DNA of 33,451 bases from JARYMI01 sp037444845 (lineage in GTDB: Bacteria > Acidobacteriota > Aminicenantia > Aminicenantales > UBA8522), in the NCBI GenBank assembly GCA_037444845.1, contig JBBILQ010000023.1, positions 1-33,451 on the forward strand. The letters are read 5' to 3'. Position 1 is the first letter of the stretch. The number at the start of each line of letters is the position of its first letter. Shown here in pieces: positions 31,702-33,451 of this stretch. The notes beneath the pieces are model-generated. The model made no database searches and had not been told where the DNA came from. It worked only from the letters and a program-made list of their open reading frames with translations. The translations under genes and the position numbers were made by a program.

Positions 31702-33270
31702 TCAGGCCAGGCCGACAAGAGGAAGGAGAAGGCGAAGCGCTATCCAGATGACCAGGCCTCCGGCCAGGTCGAGGAGCAGCCCCGCCCTGATCATCCTGAT
31801 GATCGGGACCAGCCCGGAGCTGTAGACGATGGCATTCGGAGGCGTCGAGACCGGAAGCATGAAGCCATAGCTTGCGCCTATCGTCGCGCCAATGGCGGGC
31901 GGGATAGGGTTGAGGCCGGCGGCAAGGGAAAGCGAGATCAGGATAGGCACAACCATCGTCGCCGCAGCCGTGTTGGACGTGGTCTCGCTGACGAATATGG
32001 CCAGGTAGATTCCCGCAAGGGTCACCCCCCAGAGAGAGGAGGCTCCGCAGAGGTCGAGCAGGGCCTTGCCCAATGTTTCTGCGAGCCCTGTCCTGAACAT
32101 TAGCTCACCGAGCGACAGACCGCCGCCGAAAAGAAGCAGCGTCCCCCAGTCGATGTGGACAGCCTGCTTCCAGGAAAGAGTGAACTCGCGTTTTTTCCAG
32201 CTCACCGGAAGGAGGAAAAGAAGCAAGGCGGCGAAAACGGCCGCGACAGCTTCGGGCACTCTCGCCGAGTAGCCTTTGGTGAGCGGCGATTCCGCTCCCG
32301 TTAATACCGTCAGAAACCCGGGCAAGGTCCACAGGACCACCGCGACCAGGAAAGCGGCAAGAGCGTTTTTCTGGCCTCGCGTCCATGGCCCAAGATTCCT
32401 AAGGTCGCATTTAACGAATTCGCGGCTTCCTTTGATCCGGCCGACCTCGGGTTTGTGCAAAAAATACATGATGAAAAAAAGCAAAAGATACATGATCGCA
32501 ACGAGCGGGATGGCGAACATCATCCAGCGGAAGAAGGGAATTTTCAGCCGGGCAAATTTCTCTATCATGGCCAGGCCGATGAGGTTCGGGGGCGTTCCCA
32601 CAGGAGTCCCGATGCCGCCCGTCGAGGAAGCGAAAGCGGCCATCAGCATCATTCCGGTGCTGAAGCGGAGGCGCTCGACGCAGACTCTCGCTCCCGTTTG
32701 ACGGCCCAACATGTCGGCCATGGCGGAAAGAATTCCGACACCGATCGGGAACATCATGGCCGTGGTGGCCGTGTTGCTGATCCACATGGACAGCAGGACG
32801 CAGACGACACCATAAACAAAATAGATGCGCCTTGAGCGGTCTCCGATGAGGCGCCAGGAGAGGATGCTGTAAGCAAAACGTTTGTCGAGCCCGTGAACGG
32901 ACATGGCCCGAGCGAGAAGGAAACTCCCCATGAAAAGAAAGATGATCGGGTCAGCGAAGGGAGCAAAGACGGTCCTGGCGTCAGCGACGCCGGAAACGAC
33001 GCACAGCGAAGCCCCGAGCAGCGCCGTGGCCGGAATCGGGATGGCCTCCGTCACCCACCAGGCCACAACCCAGCCGATGATAGCGGCCAGAGTGTGGGCC
33101 TCCTGGCTGAGGCTCCTCAGGGGCAAAAAGAAAATCATGATGGCAACGGCAGGTCCCAGGAACAGTCCGATCGTCCGGCGAGAGCGCTCGAAGCGTTTTT
33201 CTGCTTCGGTGAATTTTCCCTCGGAGGCCGAGAAGGCGTTGTGATCCACGTCGTTTTCGTTTTTCAGCAT
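31702..33270 (-). CDS. SLC13/DASS-family sodium:divalent anion symporter
   Basis: A 522-aa inner-membrane transporter with about 11-12 hydrophobic segments. Signature SNT motifs: WISNTATTAMMFPI (about 164-177) and SETTSNTAAATMVVP (about 430-444); also GTPVGTPPNLIGL, MLPVSTPPNAIVY and the N-terminal TEAIPIPATALLG. These are the sodium/substrate sites of DASS carriers for C4-dicarboxylates, citrate or sulfate; the anion is not predictable here. A 35-residue charged N-terminal extension precedes TM1. The SD before ATG 33270 is weak. The stop is followed by a 6-bp TTGAGC/GCTCAA hairpin without a T-tract. Transcribed toward the permease gene but separated by 140 nt and the permease promoter. Confidence 0.9.
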   Translation of the reverse strand: MLKNENDVDHNAFSASEGKFTEAEKRFERSRRTIGLFLGPAVAIMIFFLPLRSLSQEAHTLAAIIGWVVAWWVTEAIPIPATALLGASLCVVSGVADARTVFAPFADPIIFLFMGSFLLARAMSVHGLDKRFAYSILSWRLIGDRSRRIYFVYGVVCVLLSMWISNTATTAMMFPIGVGILSAMADMLGRQTGARVCVERLRFSTGMMLMAAFASSTGGIGTPVGTPPNLIGLAMIEKFARLKIPFFRWMMFAIPLVAIMYLLLFFIMYFLHKPEVGRIKGSREFVKCDLRNLGPWTRGQKNALAAFLVAVVLWTLPGFLTVLTGAESPLTKGYSARVPEAVAAVFAALLLFLLPVSWKKREFTLSWKQAVHIDWGTLLLFGGGLSLGELMFRTGLAETLGKALLDLCGASSLWGVTLAGIYLAIFVSETTSNTAAATMVVPILISLSLAAGLNPIPPAIGATIGASYGFMLPVSTPPNAIVYSSGLVPIIRMIRAGLLLDLAGGLVIWIALRLLLPLVGLA

Positions 33271-33349
33271 TGACGACGAACAGACAACGAATAGGATAAG
33301 AATGGATTTCTATCACATCGAGCGCCACATCGCAAGCTCCGCGCCGATT

Positions 33350-33451
33350 CCCAAATTTGCCGATAGGGGTTGCGCATCAGCCAAAAGTGCTTGACTTTCA
33401 ACAGAGCTGAAATCGACACGCCCGCACCCGATGGGTGGCGCGGTTCGGGGG
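33350..33451 (+). repeat. dispersed structured element, copy E (cut by window end)
   Basis: Left terminus CCCAAATTTGCCGATAGGG (33350-33368), then a 56-nt flank with AAAAGTGCTTGA (similar positions in copies A and C), then core CACCCGA (33425-33431), GGGT, GGC, GCGGTTC (33440-33446) and GGGGG at the window end. The terminus-to-core distance, 75 nt, is nearly the same as in copies A (76) and C (74). The 3' half lies outside the window. Confidence 0.75.

Overview
The window is 33.4 kb of chromosome-like, moderately GC-rich bacterial DNA that is almost fully coding. It has no tRNA, rRNA, CRISPR array, transposase or integrase gene that I can recognise. The gene set points to a Gram-negative-type, probably anaerobic heterotroph: an outer-membrane-type beta-barrel fused to a TolB-like propeller, Tat-exported AlkP-superfamily enzymes, ADP-forming acyl-CoA synthetase, L-rhamnose catabolism, type IV minor pilins with PilY1, and an HD-GYP protein. 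This mix recalls uncultured Aminicenantes/Acidobacteriota-like genomes. That placement is an inference from gene content, not a measured result.

Layout. (1) 1-3925, plus strand: a nitroreductase, then a large secreted metallopeptidase/PD40 propeller/beta-barrel protein. (2) 11623 down to 3995, minus strand: a tight six-gene operon of three consecutive AlkP-superfamily phosphodiesterases (cytosolic, membrane-anchored and Tat-exported, joined by ATGA overlaps), a small RHH-like protein, an EMC3/TMCO1 (Oxa1 superfamily)-like membrane protein, and a PLP aminotransferase. (3) 17255-11819, minus: a HEAT-repeat protein overlapping an HD-GYP protein, then an ADP-forming acyl-CoA synthetase. (4) 20137-17353, minus: rhaB and rhaA, with a promoter overlapped by a perfect 16-bp palindrome. 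(5) 20394-22135, plus: a YprB-like exonuclease and a Fur-family regulator with overlapping ends. (6) 22425-28690, plus: five genes for type IV pilus minor pilins (FimT/GspH-, PilV-, PilW-, PilX-like) and a PilY1-like protein with FG-GAP repeats. (7) 29123-33270: uppP (plus), then an APC amino-acid permease and an SLC13/DASS anion symporter (both minus).

The most unusual content is non-coding. Five intergenic positions (about 11754, 20256, 28804, 29931 and 33425) carry copies of one structured element, all in the same orientation. Its centre is an inner helix GYGGTTC/GAACCGC next to a conserved asymmetric internal loop (GGC opposite GACRGG), closed by an outer helix whose sequence varies but whose pairing is kept. 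In two copies the short GGGRGT loop is replaced by 184-194 nt of unrelated but hairpin-rich sequence. Three copies have a related left flank that begins with CCCAAATTTGCCGATAGGG or a degenerate form, and one copy has the inverted version directly after the core. No open reading frame explains the element. It could be a non-autonomous mobile element, a structured RNA family, or a recombination/REP-like site. I know of no description of it, but I could not search.
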